A stretch of 64,000 nt of DNA from assembly GCF_018417635.1 (NCBI RefSeq), contig NZ_CP071007.1, positions 4,526,501-4,590,500 of the forward strand, written 5' to 3'. The translations under genes were made by a program, and so were the position numbers. Shown one piece after another: positions 1 through 9,475 of the stretch (its first letter is position 1; every line of letters starts with the position of its first letter). Origin of the DNA: Pseudomonas sp. SORT22. GTDB lineage: Bacteria > Pseudomonadota > Gammaproteobacteria > Pseudomonadales > Pseudomonadaceae. A model generated the notes under the pieces. It was not told the origin of the DNA, made no database searches, and saw only the letters and a list, made by a program, of their open reading frames with translations.

Positions 1-57
1 CCGTTGGTCGTGTGCAGAGACTCTAAGACAATTCTCAAACGCCCTTACGCCCAAGCC

Positions 58-435
58 TTAAGGCGTGGTCAGGGTAATCAGGTAGGCGCCGGAACTCAGG
101 GCCTTGCCGGAAGCATCCAGCAGCGCGTACTGCTGGTTGTAGTAACGCCCGGCCGTGCCGCTGTCGGCCACCAGCCTGACGTTGACCGGCGCATGGTCGG
201 GCGTAGTGACCGAAGCCTGCGGGACGACCTGCTGCAGCTCGATGCGGGTACCCCGGGCCTGGGCCGGGCAATCGCTGAGGTTCAAGGCACCGGCCCGGGC
301 CGAAGGCGTGCACGGCGACTCGACGATGCTGCCGGTGAAATTGATCACGCCCTGGGCAACCGGCGTGGCGGCCATGCAGGCCCCGTTCAGACCCAACAGC
401 AACCCTGCAGCGATAGCAACATATTTACTCTTCAT
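58..435 (-). CDS. Orphan type-1 fimbrial pilin-like protein
   Basis: A secreted protein of about 125 residues. The start MKSKYVAIAAG is chosen because an AGGAG Shine-Dalgarno lies just before it and a clean Sec signal peptide (ending near ACMA/AT) follows; a longer in-frame start lacks both. The mature protein begins with the pilin-like INFTGSIVESPC and has a second Cys in LSDCPAQ, as in chaperone-usher pilins where the pair forms the disulfide of the Ig-like fold. It is shorter than the usual 150-180 residues. It is divergent from the sensor kinase and about 8.4 kb from the major pilin, so it may be a minor or tip subunit of the same fimbria. Family assignment is fair; its role is inferred. 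Confidence 0.72.
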   Translation of the reverse strand: MKSKYVAIAAGLLLGLNGACMAATPVAQGVINFTGSIVESPCTPSARAGALNLSDCPAQARGTRIELQQVVPQASVTTPDHAPVNVRLVADSGTAGRYYNQQYALLDASGKALSSGAYLITLTTP

Positions 436-493
436 GCCGACACTCCTGCGAAAACGGTTGATACCTTGAGTGTCGGCCAGGCGGCGCAATGTT

Positions 494-507
494 TAAGGAT
501 TGTCTGA
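494..507 (+). promoter_or_regulatory. RcsB-box-like site 1
   Basis: TAAGGATTGTCTGA resembles the enterobacterial Rcs box TAAGAATATTCCTA in its left half (TAAGRAT) and roughly in its right half. It sits 59 bp upstream of the orphan pilin start and 139 bp upstream of the kinase start. No good -10 is found at the spacing seen for the other two sites, so it may serve the minus-strand pilin or be an auxiliary site. Confidence 0.5.
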
Positions 508-596
508 TAGGCATTGTTGCGCTTTGCCAAGCAGGTCGCAGAACCGGACAAATAAGCGCCCGCTGGCTGGTCAACGCCTGTGCCAGGGCCTATGTT

Positions 597-610
597 TAAG
601 GATTGTCTGA
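597..610 (+). promoter_or_regulatory. RcsB-box-like site 2, before the first kinase
   Basis: A second copy of TAAGGATTGTCTGA. Twenty-three bases after it lies TAGAGT (634-639), a possible -10; the same 23-base spacing separates site 3 from a possible -10 before the major pilin. This suggests autoregulation of the kinase operon by the RcsB-like regulator. The binding itself is inferred. Confidence 0.5.
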
Positions 611-645
611 TGTCTGCAGCATTCGCGACTCACTAGAGTCGGCGA

Positions 646-3474
646 ATGAGATTAAAAAGCTACCTGCTGCAAATCAGCCCGCTTCTTTCCAGCCCCGAAG
701 CCGCCCGCCGCTTGCTGCGGTTGTTCGCCGTGGTTTTGCTGATCGGCATCTTCAGCGGCGTGTACAACTTCCTGTTGTTCACCTTCAACAACGACATCTC
801 CCAGCGTCGCGGCTACATGAGCAGCGCGATCGCCGAGGCGCACACCTTCTTCACCAACCGCGAGGCCTTGCTCGAGAGCCTGAGCCTGTCGGCGGTGCGC
901 AAGTCGAAACAGGCAAGGTCCCTGGTCTACCTGCCATCGAGCGAAGAAGTGCACCTGCAACTGGGCAGCACCAGCGACAACCGCTGGAGCATCTGGCTGA
1001 CCCAGCGCATGCGCGATTACATGAAGGACAAGCAGGTCAGCCTGCTGTATGTCGACACCGGGCCGAACGCGCAGGTCAGGCGCCTGTACAACTCCGCCCC
1101 CGGGGTGCCGGGGTTTTCGCCGCGCATGCTTGAGCAGCTACAGGCGCTCAAGGACAACAGCCCCTACCCCGCCGCCGAACTGTGGCTGACCGACCAGACC
1201 GAGCAGCGCTCGTACCTGTACATCTTCATTCGCCTGGATGAGCGCGACGCCGAGTCGGGCTGGCTGGGCCTGGAAATGGACAGCCGCGAGGTGTCGGCGG
1301 CGCTCAACGACCAGAGCGCCGGCGAGTTCATGATGCTCAACTCCGAAGGCATGCTGGTGTTCACCAACAGCCACGATGCGCACCTTGGGCAGATGCTGCT
1401 CAACTCCCAGGGGGAAAACTTCTTCGGTTTTGTCGGCGACGGCTGGATCCCCGACCACCTGGTGATCCGCAAGCACCTGAAGTCCTCGGACTGGCAACTG
1501 GTGTACTCGATCGACCTGCTGGCGGTGCTGGCCGGGTTGTGGAAGCAGTTGGTCGGCTCGCTGCTGTTCTGCCTGTTCACCGTGACCCTGATCCTGCTGC
1601 TGATGCGCCGCATCGAGCATCGCTTCATAGCACCGGCGATCAACCGCATCCAGGCCCTGATCGAAAGCGAGGCGTTCAGCCGCGATGTGATCCAGACCGC
1701 ACCGGTGGCCTTGTGCGTACTGCGCCGCACCGACGGCAAGGTGGTGCTGGAAAACACCCTGGCGCAACAATGGCTGGGCGACGGCCTGGAGCGCGATGTG
1801 CTGTGCGCCGGCTGGATCAACCAGGCCTTCGCCAGCCAGCAAGCCGAGCGCAGCGACTACTTCGCCACCGCCGATGGCCGCCACCTGTACCTGAGCAGTG
1901 CGCCGACCCGCTACAACGGCGAAGACGTGCTGTTCTGCGCCTTCAGCGACATCAGTGCGCGCAAGCAGGTTGAAGCGGCGCTGGAAGAAGCGCGGCAATC
2001 GGCCGATGCCGCCAACGAGGCCAAGACGCTGTTTCTGGCGACCATGAGCCACGAGATCCGCACCCCGCTGTACGGTGTGCTGGGTACCCTGGAACTGCTG
2101 GCGCGCACCCAGCTCGATGCCCAGCAGCGCGATTACCTGCACGCGATCGAAGGCTCGTCAGCAACCCTGTTGCAGTTGATCTGCGACGTGCTGGATGTGT
2201 CGAAGATCGAAGCCGGGCAACTGGCCCTGGAGCTGAGCGAGTTCTCGCCCGCGGAGCTGGTCCACGAGGTCATCCAGGGCTACAGCGCCGCGGCCCAGGG
2301 CAAGAACCTGCAGTTGTACGCCTGCTTCGATCCGCAACTGCCGGAGCGGCTGATTGGCGACGTGACGCGGATCCGCCAGATCCTCAACAACCTGCTGAGC
2401 AATGCGGTCAAGTTCACCGACAGCGGCCGGGTGGTGTTGCGGGTCAAGCTGATCAACCGCGATGGCGAGCGTTCAAGCCTGATGTGGCAGGTGTCGGACA
2501 CCGGCAAGGGCATCGCCGAGGAAGACCACCCGTACATTTTCGAGCCGTTCTACCAGACTGAAGGCAACACCAACGTAGTGGCCGGCACCGGCCTGGGCCT
2601 GCCGATCTGCCAGCGCCTGACCCAGTTGATGAACGGCCAGTTGCGCATGGTCAGCGAACTGGGCCTGGGCAGCAGTTTTACCCTGACCCTGCCACTGGAA
2701 GAAGCCTCGGCCAGCAGCGACCTGCCGGCCCAGGGCAACCTGTTGCCCGAGACCATCTACGTAGTCTCGCCGATTCGCGAGCTGGCGCAGTCGATCAGCG
2801 GCTGGCTACGCCGCTGGGGCGCCCGGGCCCAGGTCGGGCGGCCAACGCCGGCGGATGCCGCCAGCGGCCACCTGCTGCTCGAGCTGCACCCCGGCAGCGC
2901 CGAGCAAGCGCTGGTGGCCGACTGGAGCGGGCCGCTGATCCTGGCCAGCGCCCATGGCTGCTGCGAGCCGCAACTTGAAGACGGCCGCTGGCAGGTCAAC
3001 CTCAACCACCTCAGTGCTCTTTACCAGGCCGTCCGCCAGGCCCAGGGGCTGTGGATCGCCCGTACCGATGACCCGCAAAAACGCGAAATGCAGAAACTCG
3101 AGCTGCACATCCTGGTGGCCGAAGACAACATCATCAACCAGTTGATCCTGCGTGATCAGCTCGAAGAGCTCGGCTGCACCGTCGAGTTGGCGGGGGACGG
3201 TATCGAGGCCCTGCAATTGTGGAAAAGCGGGCACTTCGACGTGGTCCTGACCGATGTGAACATGCCCAAACTCAATGGCTACGAACTGGCCAGAGAACTG
3301 CGCCGCCAAGGCTGCTCGATCCCGATCATCGGAGCGACGGCCAATGCCATGCGCGGCGAAGCCGAACTATGCCTTGCAGCCGGAATGAATCATTGCCTGG
3401 TCAAGCCTTTCGCGCTGCGGGCCTTGTTCAACTATCTGGCGCCTTATCAAGAGACCTCTCATGAAGCCCTATAA
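646..3474 (+). CDS. pvrS: RcsC-like hybrid sensor histidine kinase without Hpt (PvrS-like)
   Basis: A 942-residue inner-membrane kinase. One membrane helix lies near residues 24-46, followed by a periplasmic sensor of roughly 240 residues and a second helix near 300-322. Then come a PAS-like stretch starting [17 protein letters not shown] (the same layout as E. coli RcsC), a HisKA domain with MSHEIRTP (His469), a HATPase domain with GTGLGLPIC, a weak central receiver-like segment, and a C-terminal receiver with [13 protein letters not shown] (Asp870). There is no Hpt domain, so phosphate must leave through another protein, probably the Hpt of the second kinase. It overlaps the next gene by 14 bases. 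The symbol follows the P. aeruginosa PA14 PvrS/PvrR/RcsC/RcsB set by order and architecture only. No clear Shine-Dalgarno precedes the ATG. Confidence 0.82.
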   Translation: MRLKSYLLQISPLLSSPEAARRLLRLFAVVLLIGIFSGVYNFLLFTFNNDISQRRGYMSSAIAEAHTFFTNREALLESLSLSAVRKSKQARSLVYLPSSEEVHLQLGSTSDNRWSIWLTQRMRDYMKDKQVSLLYVDTGPNAQVRRLYNSAPGVPGFSPRMLEQLQALKDNSPYPAAELWLTDQTEQRSYLYIFIRLDERDAESGWLGLEMDSREVSAALNDQSAGEFMMLNSEGMLVFTNSHDAHLGQMLLNSQGENFFGFVGDGWIPDHLVIRKHLKSSDWQLVYSIDLLAVLAGLWKQLVGSLLFCLFTVTLILLLMRRIEHRFIAPAINRIQALIESEAFSRDVIQTAPVALCVLRRTDGKVVLENTLAQQWLGDGLERDVLCAGWINQAFASQQAERSDYFATADGRHLYLSSAPTRYNGEDVLFCAFSDISARKQVEAALEEARQSADAANEAKTLFLATMSHEIRTPLYGVLGTLELLARTQLDAQQRDYLHAIEGSSATLLQLICDVLDVSKIEAGQLALELSEFSPAELVHEVIQGYSAAAQGKNLQLYACFDPQLPERLIGDVTRIRQILNNLLSNAVKFTDSGRVVLRVKLINRDGERSSLMWQVSDTGKGIAEEDHPYIFEPFYQTEGNTNVVAGTGLGLPICQRLTQLMNGQLRMVSELGLGSSFTLTLPLEEASASSDLPAQGNLLPETIYVVSPIRELAQSISGWLRRWGARAQVGRPTPADAASGHLLLELHPGSAEQALVADWSGPLILASAHGCCEPQLEDGRWQVNLNHLSALYQAVRQAQGLWIARTDDPQKREMQKLELHILVAEDNIINQLILRDQLEELGCTVELAGDGIEALQLWKSGHFDVVLTDVNMPKLNGYELARELRRQGCSIPIIGATANAMRGEAELCLAAGMNHCLVKPFALRALFNYLAPYQETSHEAL

Positions 3475-4654
3475 CATCTTGATCGTCGAGGACCACCCGT
3501 TCCAGCACATGTACTTGCAGCACCTGTTCAGCGAACTGGGCGATTTCCATTTCGAAGCGGCCCAGGACGGCAAGGAAGCGCTGGAACACCTGCAGCGGCG
3601 TGACTTCGACCTGGTGCTGACCGACCTGCTGATGCCCGGCATGGACGGCGTGCAGTTCATCCAGGGCCTGGCCAGGCTGCGCAGCAAACCGGACCTGGCA
3701 ATCATGAGCGCCGCCTCCAAGCGCATGCTCATGGCTGCAAGCCTGGTGGCCAAAAACCTTGGCGTCGAAGTGATCGGCCTGCTCTCCAAGCCGGTCAAGC
3801 CCGATGCCCTGCGCAACCTCACCGATCAGCTCAACGGCAAGAACCGCAGCGCGCCGCCGGTGCCGCCGGCGGTGGCGCAGTTCGACTACCAGGCGCTTAT
3901 CCATGGGCTGAGCAACGGCCAGTTCCAGGCCTGGTTCCAGCCGAAAAAATCCCTCAGCAATGGCCGCATCGTTGCCGCTGAAGCCCTGGTGCGCTGGATG
4001 CACCCGGAGCAAGGCGTGCTGCTACCCGGCGCGTTCCTGCCGGCGTTCAAGACCTTCGAATTGGAAGAGCGCCTGCTGTGGCTGATGCTCAAGCAGGCGA
4101 TCCATGCCCAGGCGCGTTGGCGCCAGCAGGGGTATGACATTCCGGTATCGATCAACCTGCCGACCCACCTGCTCAACAGCCATGACCTGGCCGACCGCTT
4201 GCTGGAGTTCGTCCTGCACCACCAGGGCATCCCCGGCAAGATCTGCTTCGAGCTGATGGAGTGCTCGGTGCCCCAGGACATCAGTAACTTTTACGCCGGC
4301 GCCTGCCGCTTGCGCATCAAAGGCTTCGGCCTGTCCCAGGATGACTTCGGCAAGGGCTACAGCTCGTACATGAACCTGGTTTCGACGCCGTTCACCGAGC
4401 TCAAGATCGACCGTGCCCTGGTCCAGGGCTGCCATGAAAACGAAAGCATGACCTCGGCGCTGACCAGCATCGTCGCCCTGGGCCGCAAGCTAGGGTTGAC
4501 GGTGGTCGCCGAAGGGGTCGAGACGCCCCAGGAGCTTGCCCTGTTGCGCAAGATCGACTGCAACCAGGCCCAGGGTTTTCTGATTTCCCACGCGGTATCG
4601 TCCGAGCAGTTTCAGCAATTGCTCACCAATGACGGGCCGGCCACCTTCTATTGA
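3461..4654 (+). CDS. pvrR: Response regulator with EAL domain, c-di-GMP phosphodiesterase (PvrR/RocR-like)
   Basis: A cytoplasmic protein of 397 residues (P. aeruginosa RocR is about 390). An N-terminal receiver carries Asp55 in LTDLLMPGMDG and a Lys in LLSKPVKP. The C-terminal EAL domain keeps the catalytic set: EALVRW, SINLPTHLL, the ELME metal-binding Glu, DDFGKGYSS, ELKIDRALV and VVAEGVET. It should therefore hydrolyse c-di-GMP when phosphorylated or relieved of inhibition. It starts inside the end of the upstream kinase and sits between two kinases, implying co-expression. In P. aeruginosa such proteins oppose biofilm formation and Cup fimbria expression. RocR and PvrR cannot be told apart here; the symbol rests on gene order. 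Confidence 0.86.
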   Translation: MKPYNILIVEDHPFQHMYLQHLFSELGDFHFEAAQDGKEALEHLQRRDFDLVLTDLLMPGMDGVQFIQGLARLRSKPDLAIMSAASKRMLMAASLVAKNLGVEVIGLLSKPVKPDALRNLTDQLNGKNRSAPPVPPAVAQFDYQALIHGLSNGQFQAWFQPKKSLSNGRIVAAEALVRWMHPEQGVLLPGAFLPAFKTFELEERLLWLMLKQAIHAQARWRQQGYDIPVSINLPTHLLNSHDLADRLLEFVLHHQGIPGKICFELMECSVPQDISNFYAGACRLRIKGFGLSQDDFGKGYSSYMNLVSTPFTELKIDRALVQGCHENESMTSALTSIVALGRKLGLTVVAEGVETPQELALLRKIDCNQAQGFLISHAVSSEQFQQLLTNDGPATFY

Positions 4655-4734
4655 GTGGCCGCAGCGCCCTTGAATTGCCAGCAGAGGTACACTCCATCCA
4701 GCCACCACCCTTACTGATACTGCGGAAGCTCCTG

Positions 4735-7700
4735 ATGAAGCACGACAACGCCCTGCTGGAAAAACTCACCCGCAGTTCGTTGCGTCTGAACAAAGGGATG
4801 ATGGTGTTGCTTGGCCTGGCTTTACTGTTGGTCGGCACCAGCTACTGGTCGTTTCAGCGCCTGATCGAGGAGCAGCACGACACCGTGCGCTTTCACTTTG
4901 CCCGGCTGATGGAAAACATCCGCGAGCAGGAAGTGTTCTTGCGCAGCCTGGCCCAGCGCAGCCATCAGGGCGAGTTGCTCAAGGACGAGAATGCCCAGGT
5001 GCGCTTGCTCAAAGCCTTGCCGGAAGAAGGCCCGAATATTTACCAGGGCCAGGAGTTTTCCTACTCCATGCCCTTCAGCGCCAAAATCGACCCAGAGAAA
5101 ATCGCCGCCAGCGAACACGCCAAGATTTTCTCCCTTGGCGTGCACCTGGCGACCTTTTACAGCACGTTCTGGTCGACCTCGCACTACCAGTCGCCGCATG
5201 TATTCCTGTTCAACCAGCACGGCAACTTCGACATCACCGTGCCGGCCGCAGGCCATGCAGGGGCCAAGACCGTACCGCACAACGAAAGCTTCATCGACAT
5301 GATCCGTAGCGTGATCGATCGCCTGCCGCGCGACCATCAGTTGCTGCGCGAAGGTGAAGTCTGCTGGCAGCACTATGGCCCAAGCGCCGCCAGCCCGGGC
5401 CCGGCGCGCATGCTGGCGTACATCGGCATCCAGCTGGCCGCGGACGAAATCCACATCAAGGGCGCCGACACCCGGGTGATGATCGCCAGCATCCTCGATT
5501 TGTCCCAGGCCAATGACTACGAACGCACCATGGAATGGTCGATCTATGACCACTTCACCCTGGTGGCGCCTTCCGGCCAGGTGCTGATTGGCGCGTTGTG
5601 GCCAGAATCGCCGCTGCATGAGGGGATCAACTTCAAGCCCGAAGGCCTGGTGTTCAAGCTGGTCAACCACAATGGACCGGCGTGGACGGCAGTCTATGCC
5701 CTCAACTACCGCAGCTTCTTTCGCTATGCCCTGTGGCCGCTGAGCAGCCTTGGCGCCGCGCTGCTCGCGCTGGTCGCCATGGGCTGGGGTGCCAACCGCT
5801 GGTACCGCCGCCAGGTGATCCTGCCGGCGCGCCAGGCGCATGCCAGCATCGCCGAAAGCGAAGCCTTCAGCCGCGTGGTAATCGATACCGCGCCCACCGG
5901 CCTGTGCGTGGTGCGCCGCGCCGACAACCAGGTGCTGGTGGAAAACCAGCGGGCCCAGCAGTCGCCGGGCAGCGCCAAGCTGATCAGCGCCCTGGAGCGG
6001 CGCACCGACCAGGGCGAGACGGGTGAAACTTACCTGGAAATCGACGGCCGGCACCTGCAGGTGGGGTTTGTCTCGACCCGCTACCAGGGCCAGGATGTGC
6101 GCCTGTATGCCTTCAACGACGTCACCCGGCATATTGAAGATGCCACGGCCCTGGAAGAAGCGCGGCGCGCCGCCGATGCCGCCAACGAAGCCAAGACCCT
6201 GTTCCTGGCGACCATGAGCCATGAAATCCGCACCCCGCTGTACGGCGTGCTCGGCACCCTCGAACTGCTCGGCCTGACTCGCCTGGAGCCGCGCCAGCAG
6301 GAATACCTGCAGACCATCCAGCGCTCGTCGGCTACTTTGTTCCAGCTGATCAGCGACGTGCTCGACGTGTCGAAGATCGAGTCCGGGCAGATGGCGATCG
6401 AGTCCATCGAGTTCTGCCCCCTGGACCTGATCGAAGACACCCTGCACACCTATGCCGCCTTCGCCCAGCGCAAGGGCCTGCAGCTCTATGCCTGCACCGA
6501 CGCCGCGCTGCCCGAGCGCCTGCTCGGCGACCCGATGCGCATTCGGCAGATCCTCAACAACCTGTTGAGCAATGCCATCAAATTCACCGACACCGGGCGC
6601 GTGGTCCTGCGCACCCGGGTGCTGGCGCGAGAAGATGACAAGGTCAGCCTGGAGTGGCAGGTCACCGACACCGGCATCGGCATCTCCACGGCGCAGCAGG
6701 CCAAACTGTTCGAGCTGTTCTACCAGGTGCAGGACGCCTGCAGCGAAGGTGGCGCAGGCCTGGGCCTGCCGATCTGCTGGTGGCTTAGCGAAATGATGGG
6801 CGGGCAACTGAAAGTGGTCAGCGAACCGGGGCTGGGCAGCAGTTTTGCCCTGCGCATGAGCTTGCCGGTGCTGGCAGGCCAAACCCTAAGCAGCGCGCCA
6901 GTTGCAGCCGCGTCGATTCCGGTCTACGTGCGCGCCCCGGTACAGGAGCTGGCGCAATCGCTGGTCGACTGGCTTGTCCGCCTCGGCGTACACGCCGCCC
7001 TGGCCCCCCAGCCACTGGAAGCCAAGCATGCGCCGGCGGTACTGGTCGATGCCTTGCCGGCGACCAACGCCCCAGCCTGGCCGGGGCCACGGGTGCTGTG
7101 CACGGCCGGTGGGCGCAACCCGCCGGAATACACCGGGCAGGGCTGGAATGTCGACCTTCACAACCTGCGCGCCATCGCCGACGCGGTGGGCATGGCCCGC
7201 CTGGGCGCGCCGCAGGCATCGCAGCAGGCCGCGCAACAGCAGGCCGACAACCTGCAACTGCGCATCCTGGTGGCCGAAGACAACCCGATCAACCAGGCGA
7301 TCATCAAGGAACAGCTCGAGGCCCTGGGCTGCACCGCGGTGGTCGCCAGCAACGGCGAACAGGCCCTGCACCTGTGGCAGCCCGAGGTCTTTGACCTGGT
7401 GCTGACCGACGTCAACATGCCGGTCATGAACGGCTATGAGCTGGCCCGCACCCTGCGCGAGCATGACCCGCAGCTGCCGATCATCGGCGTCACTGCCAAC
7501 GCCATGCGCGAAGAGGGCATGCGCTGCATCGCCGTCGGCATGAACGCCTGGATCGTCAAGCCGCTGAGCCTGCAGACCCTGCGCGGCCACCTGCTCAAGC
7601 TCTGCCGCCCGGCCTTGCAGAATGCAGCAACGCGGGTCGAGCCAGACACCCTCACCGCCCCCGCCGCCGTCCCGGCCACCGATAGCCTGCAGCTTTCAGA

Positions 7701-7965
7701 GCGGATGCGCCCGCTGTTCATCACCACCATGCGCGATGACCTGCAACTGATCCGCTGCGCGCTGGAGCAAAGTGACGCTAGAATCGTCGCGCAAAGGCTG
7801 CACAGCATCGCCGGCGCCCTGGGCGCGGTACAGGCCAGCGACCTGGCCGAGCACTGTACGGCGCTTGAGTGCCGCCTGGCAGGCGGGACGATCGATGCTT
7901 CCCTGCGCCTTGAAGTGCAGCAGATACTGAGCCGGCTTGCCGCTGTTGTGGATGCGCTCGAGTAA
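4735..7965 (+). CDS. rcsC: RcsC-like hybrid sensor kinase with receiver and Hpt domains
   Basis: A kinase of about 1,076 residues counted from the ATG at MKHDNALLEK, which has GGAAG upstream; an in-frame TTG at 4651 would add 28 unlikely residues. Membrane helices at about 22-40 and 328-350 flank a periplasmic sensor. An RcsC-type PAS segment (SEAFSRVVIDTAPTGLC) follows, then HisKA with MSHEIRTP (His496), HATPase (GAGLGLPIC), a receiver with Asp892 in LTDVNMPVMNGYE, and a C-terminal Hpt with His1023 in RLHSIAGALGA. It is the only Hpt protein here, so it is the likely hub passing phosphate from both kinases to the RcsB-like regulator. The catalytic cores of the two kinases are close paralogues, while their sensor domains differ. 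Confidence 0.85.
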   Translation: MKHDNALLEKLTRSSLRLNKGMMVLLGLALLLVGTSYWSFQRLIEEQHDTVRFHFARLMENIREQEVFLRSLAQRSHQGELLKDENAQVRLLKALPEEGPNIYQGQEFSYSMPFSAKIDPEKIAASEHAKIFSLGVHLATFYSTFWSTSHYQSPHVFLFNQHGNFDITVPAAGHAGAKTVPHNESFIDMIRSVIDRLPRDHQLLREGEVCWQHYGPSAASPGPARMLAYIGIQLAADEIHIKGADTRVMIASILDLSQANDYERTMEWSIYDHFTLVAPSGQVLIGALWPESPLHEGINFKPEGLVFKLVNHNGPAWTAVYALNYRSFFRYALWPLSSLGAALLALVAMGWGANRWYRRQVILPARQAHASIAESEAFSRVVIDTAPTGLCVVRRADNQVLVENQRAQQSPGSAKLISALERRTDQGETGETYLEIDGRHLQVGFVSTRYQGQDVRLYAFNDVTRHIEDATALEEARRAADAANEAKTLFLATMSHEIRTPLYGVLGTLELLGLTRLEPRQQEYLQTIQRSSATLFQLISDVLDVSKIESGQMAIESIEFCPLDLIEDTLHTYAAFAQRKGLQLYACTDAALPERLLGDPMRIRQILNNLLSNAIKFTDTGRVVLRTRVLAREDDKVSLEWQVTDTGIGISTAQQAKLFELFYQVQDACSEGGAGLGLPICWWLSEMMGGQLKVVSEPGLGSSFALRMSLPVLAGQTLSSAPVAAASIPVYVRAPVQELAQSLVDWLVRLGVHAALAPQPLEAKHAPAVLVDALPATNAPAWPGPRVLCTAGGRNPPEYTGQGWNVDLHNLRAIADAVGMARLGAPQASQQAAQQQADNLQLRILVAEDNPINQAIIKEQLEALGCTAVVASNGEQALHLWQPEVFDLVLTDVNMPVMNGYELARTLREHDPQLPIIGVTANAMREEGMRCIAVGMNAWIVKPLSLQTLRGHLLKLCRPALQNAATRVEPDTLTAPAAVPATDSLQLSERMRPLFITTMRDDLQLIRCALEQSDARIVAQRLHSIAGALGAVQASDLAEHCTALECRLAGGTIDASLRLEVQQILSRLAAVVDALE

Positions 7966-8036
7966 CAACAATCAGGCTTACCTGCGGCCGTATGGACACC
8001 CCCTAACCTTCTATACCGGTACTACGGACAGCCACT

Positions 8037-8684
8037 ATGGACAAACTCAAAGTCATCATCGCGGACGATCACCCGATCGTGCTGCTCGGTGTGCGCGAAC
8101 TGGTAGAACGTGACGAACGTTTTTGCGTGGTCGGCGAAGCCGTGTGCTCAAAAGGCCTGATCGAGCTGCTCGAACAGCAACCGGTGGACCTGGTGATCAC
8201 CGACTACAACATGCCGGCCGATTCGCCCTATGGCGACGGCCTGAAACTGGTCGATTACCTGAAGCGGCACTTTCCGCATTTGCAGGTGTTGATCCTGACG
8301 ATGATCTCCAACCACCTGATTCTCACCCGCCTGCATGAGCTGGGCGTGGTCGGGGTGATCCAGAAGAGCCAGTTGCACACCGAAATCCAGTTGGCGCTCA
8401 AGGCCGTGGCCCAGCAAAGCCAGTACCGCAGCCTGGAACCTGCAAAAACCTCGGTCATCGAAACCACCGCGGCGATCGAGGACCGGTTTGCCACACTGTC
8501 ACCCAAAGAGTTTGAAATACTGCGACTGTTTGTCGCTGGTAAAAGTGTCAGTGATATTGCCCGCAGCCAGAACCGAAGTGCCAAGACCATCAGCGCGCAA
8601 AAGATTTCGGCCATGCGCAAACTTGATGTTAATAGCGACCAGGACTTACTGGCTTATTGCCTGGAGCGCAGTATCTTTAACTAA
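8037..8684 (+). CDS. rcsB: RcsB-like response regulator (LuxR/NarL type)
   Basis: A 215-residue DNA-binding regulator. The receiver has the acidic pair Asp10-Asp11 and the phosphoacceptor Asp56 in VITDYNMP, followed by the insert SPYGDGLKLVDYLKRHFP, which closely parallels the E. coli RcsB stretch with GDKYGDG; Asp56 is also the RcsB site. A GerE/LuxR helix-turn-helix follows (LSPKEFEILRLFVAGKS...IARSQNRSAKTISAQK). It lies downstream of the Hpt kinase and just upstream of the pilin, chaperone and usher, so it is the probable activator of the pilus promoter through the site at 8761-8774. RocA1 of P. aeruginosa is an alternative name for a similar protein. Confidence 0.87.
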   Translation: MDKLKVIIADDHPIVLLGVRELVERDERFCVVGEAVCSKGLIELLEQQPVDLVITDYNMPADSPYGDGLKLVDYLKRHFPHLQVLILTMISNHLILTRLHELGVVGVIQKSQLHTEIQLALKAVAQQSQYRSLEPAKTSVIETTAAIEDRFATLSPKEFEILRLFVAGKSVSDIARSQNRSAKTISAQKISAMRKLDVNSDQDLLAYCLERSIFN

Positions 8685-8760
8685 GTTTCCGGGCAACAAG
8701 GTCAGGAACCGATAAAGACTTTGTTGCCAGAACGCCCGCCCCACCTGGGCTCAGACCTTA

Positions 8761-8774
8761 TAAGAATCGTCTGA
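8761..8774 (+). promoter_or_regulatory. RcsB-box-like site 3, before the major pilin
   Basis: TAAGAATCGTCTGA matches the left half of the Rcs box exactly (TAAGAAT). TCAGAC at 8751-8756 and GTCTGA at 8769-8774 form an inverted repeat around it. Twenty-three bases downstream is TATTGT (8798-8803), a possible -10, and the pilin ATG is at 8855. A poor -35 next to the box fits an activator-dependent promoter. The binding protein is inferred to be the adjacent RcsB-like regulator. Confidence 0.58.
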
Positions 8775-8854
8775 TGTTCGGCAAACACCCCCCGTTCTAT
8801 TGTGTATTGGCATTTTCATGCAGCACTTTCCAACCAATACAAATGGACATCACC

Positions 8855-9451
8855 ATGAAGAAGTTCTCCCTGGCCCTTATCACTCTGTCCGTACTTGCAG
8901 CGTCCGGCGCTGCCCTGGCAGCAGAAACGACGCCTGTTCAAGGTGGCAGCGGCAAGATCACCTTCACCGGCGTGATCAACAACGACGCCTGCTCGGTTGA
9001 CGGCGCCAACGCTGATCGCGTGATCTCCGTGGACATGGGCACTGTATCGATCAAGGACATGGGCACCGCTGAAAGCCCGTCCTCGGGCCGTGTCACCGGT
9101 AAAGACTTCAACCTCAACGTCAACTGCAACCTGGGCACCAAAGTCTCGATGATCTTTGACGCCGCCAGCGGCGGTTCGGGCCTGGTCACCGGCAAGAAAG
9201 TCCTGGCCCTGACCAAAGGCACCGGCACTGCAGCCAACGTCGGTATCGCCCTGCTCGACAGCAACGGCGCGCTGATCGACCTGAGCTCGAAAACCACCGC
9301 CATGATCCAGAGCGACATGCACGGTACCGGCGCTGCCGGTGGCGACGCGATCCTCAACTTCTCCGCCGCCTACGTCACCACTGGCGCAGCGGGCACTGCC
9401 ACCGCCGGTCGCGGTGACGCCACCCTGCCGTTCATCCTGCAATACGAATAA
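8855..9451 (+). CDS. Major type-1 fimbrial pilin subunit
   Basis: A 198-residue secreted pilin starting at MKKFSLALITL, with a signal peptide cut near AALA/AE; longer in-frame starts would bury the signal. The mature part shows KITFTGVINNDACSV and a second Cys at NVNCNLG, the usual pilin disulfide, and ends in LPFILQYE, with the aromatic residue near the C-terminus expected for chaperone recognition. It is the first gene of the pilin-chaperone-usher unit, downstream of an RcsB-box-like site, and is followed by a hairpin that could keep its mRNA in excess over the later genes. This pattern marks it as the main shaft subunit. Confidence 0.9.
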   Translation: MKKFSLALITLSVLAASGAALAAETTPVQGGSGKITFTGVINNDACSVDGANADRVISVDMGTVSIKDMGTAESPSSGRVTGKDFNLNVNCNLGTKVSMIFDAASGGSGLVTGKKVLALTKGTGTAANVGIALLDSNGALIDLSSKTTAMIQSDMHGTGAAGGDAILNFSAAYVTTGAAGTATAGRGDATLPFILQYE

Positions 9452-9475
9452 GTCGTAGCGCCTGAACTGCTTTGT

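Larger units (their letters stand above)
489..611 (+). repeat. 20-bp direct repeat pair
   Basis: The 20-base string beginning ATGTTTAAGG and ending TTGTCTGAT occurs at 489-508 and again, identically, at 592-611, in the gap between the divergent orphan pilin and the first kinase. Each copy carries one RcsB-box-like core. The 103-bp repeat distance is close to ten helical turns, so both copies would lie on about the same DNA face. Confidence 0.85.

Noticed and set aside
1..57. End of another gene at the window start
   Set aside because: No in-frame family match or terminator could be seen in 57 bases.
1138..2142. Long minus-strand ORFs inside the kinase genes
   Set aside because: They are antisense to strongly conserved catalytic motifs and show the low-complexity Gln/Arg/Ala composition typical of GC-rich shadow frames.
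4822..6882. 686-codon minus-strand ORF antisense to the second kinase
   Set aside because: Shadow of a real gene with intact histidine kinase motifs.
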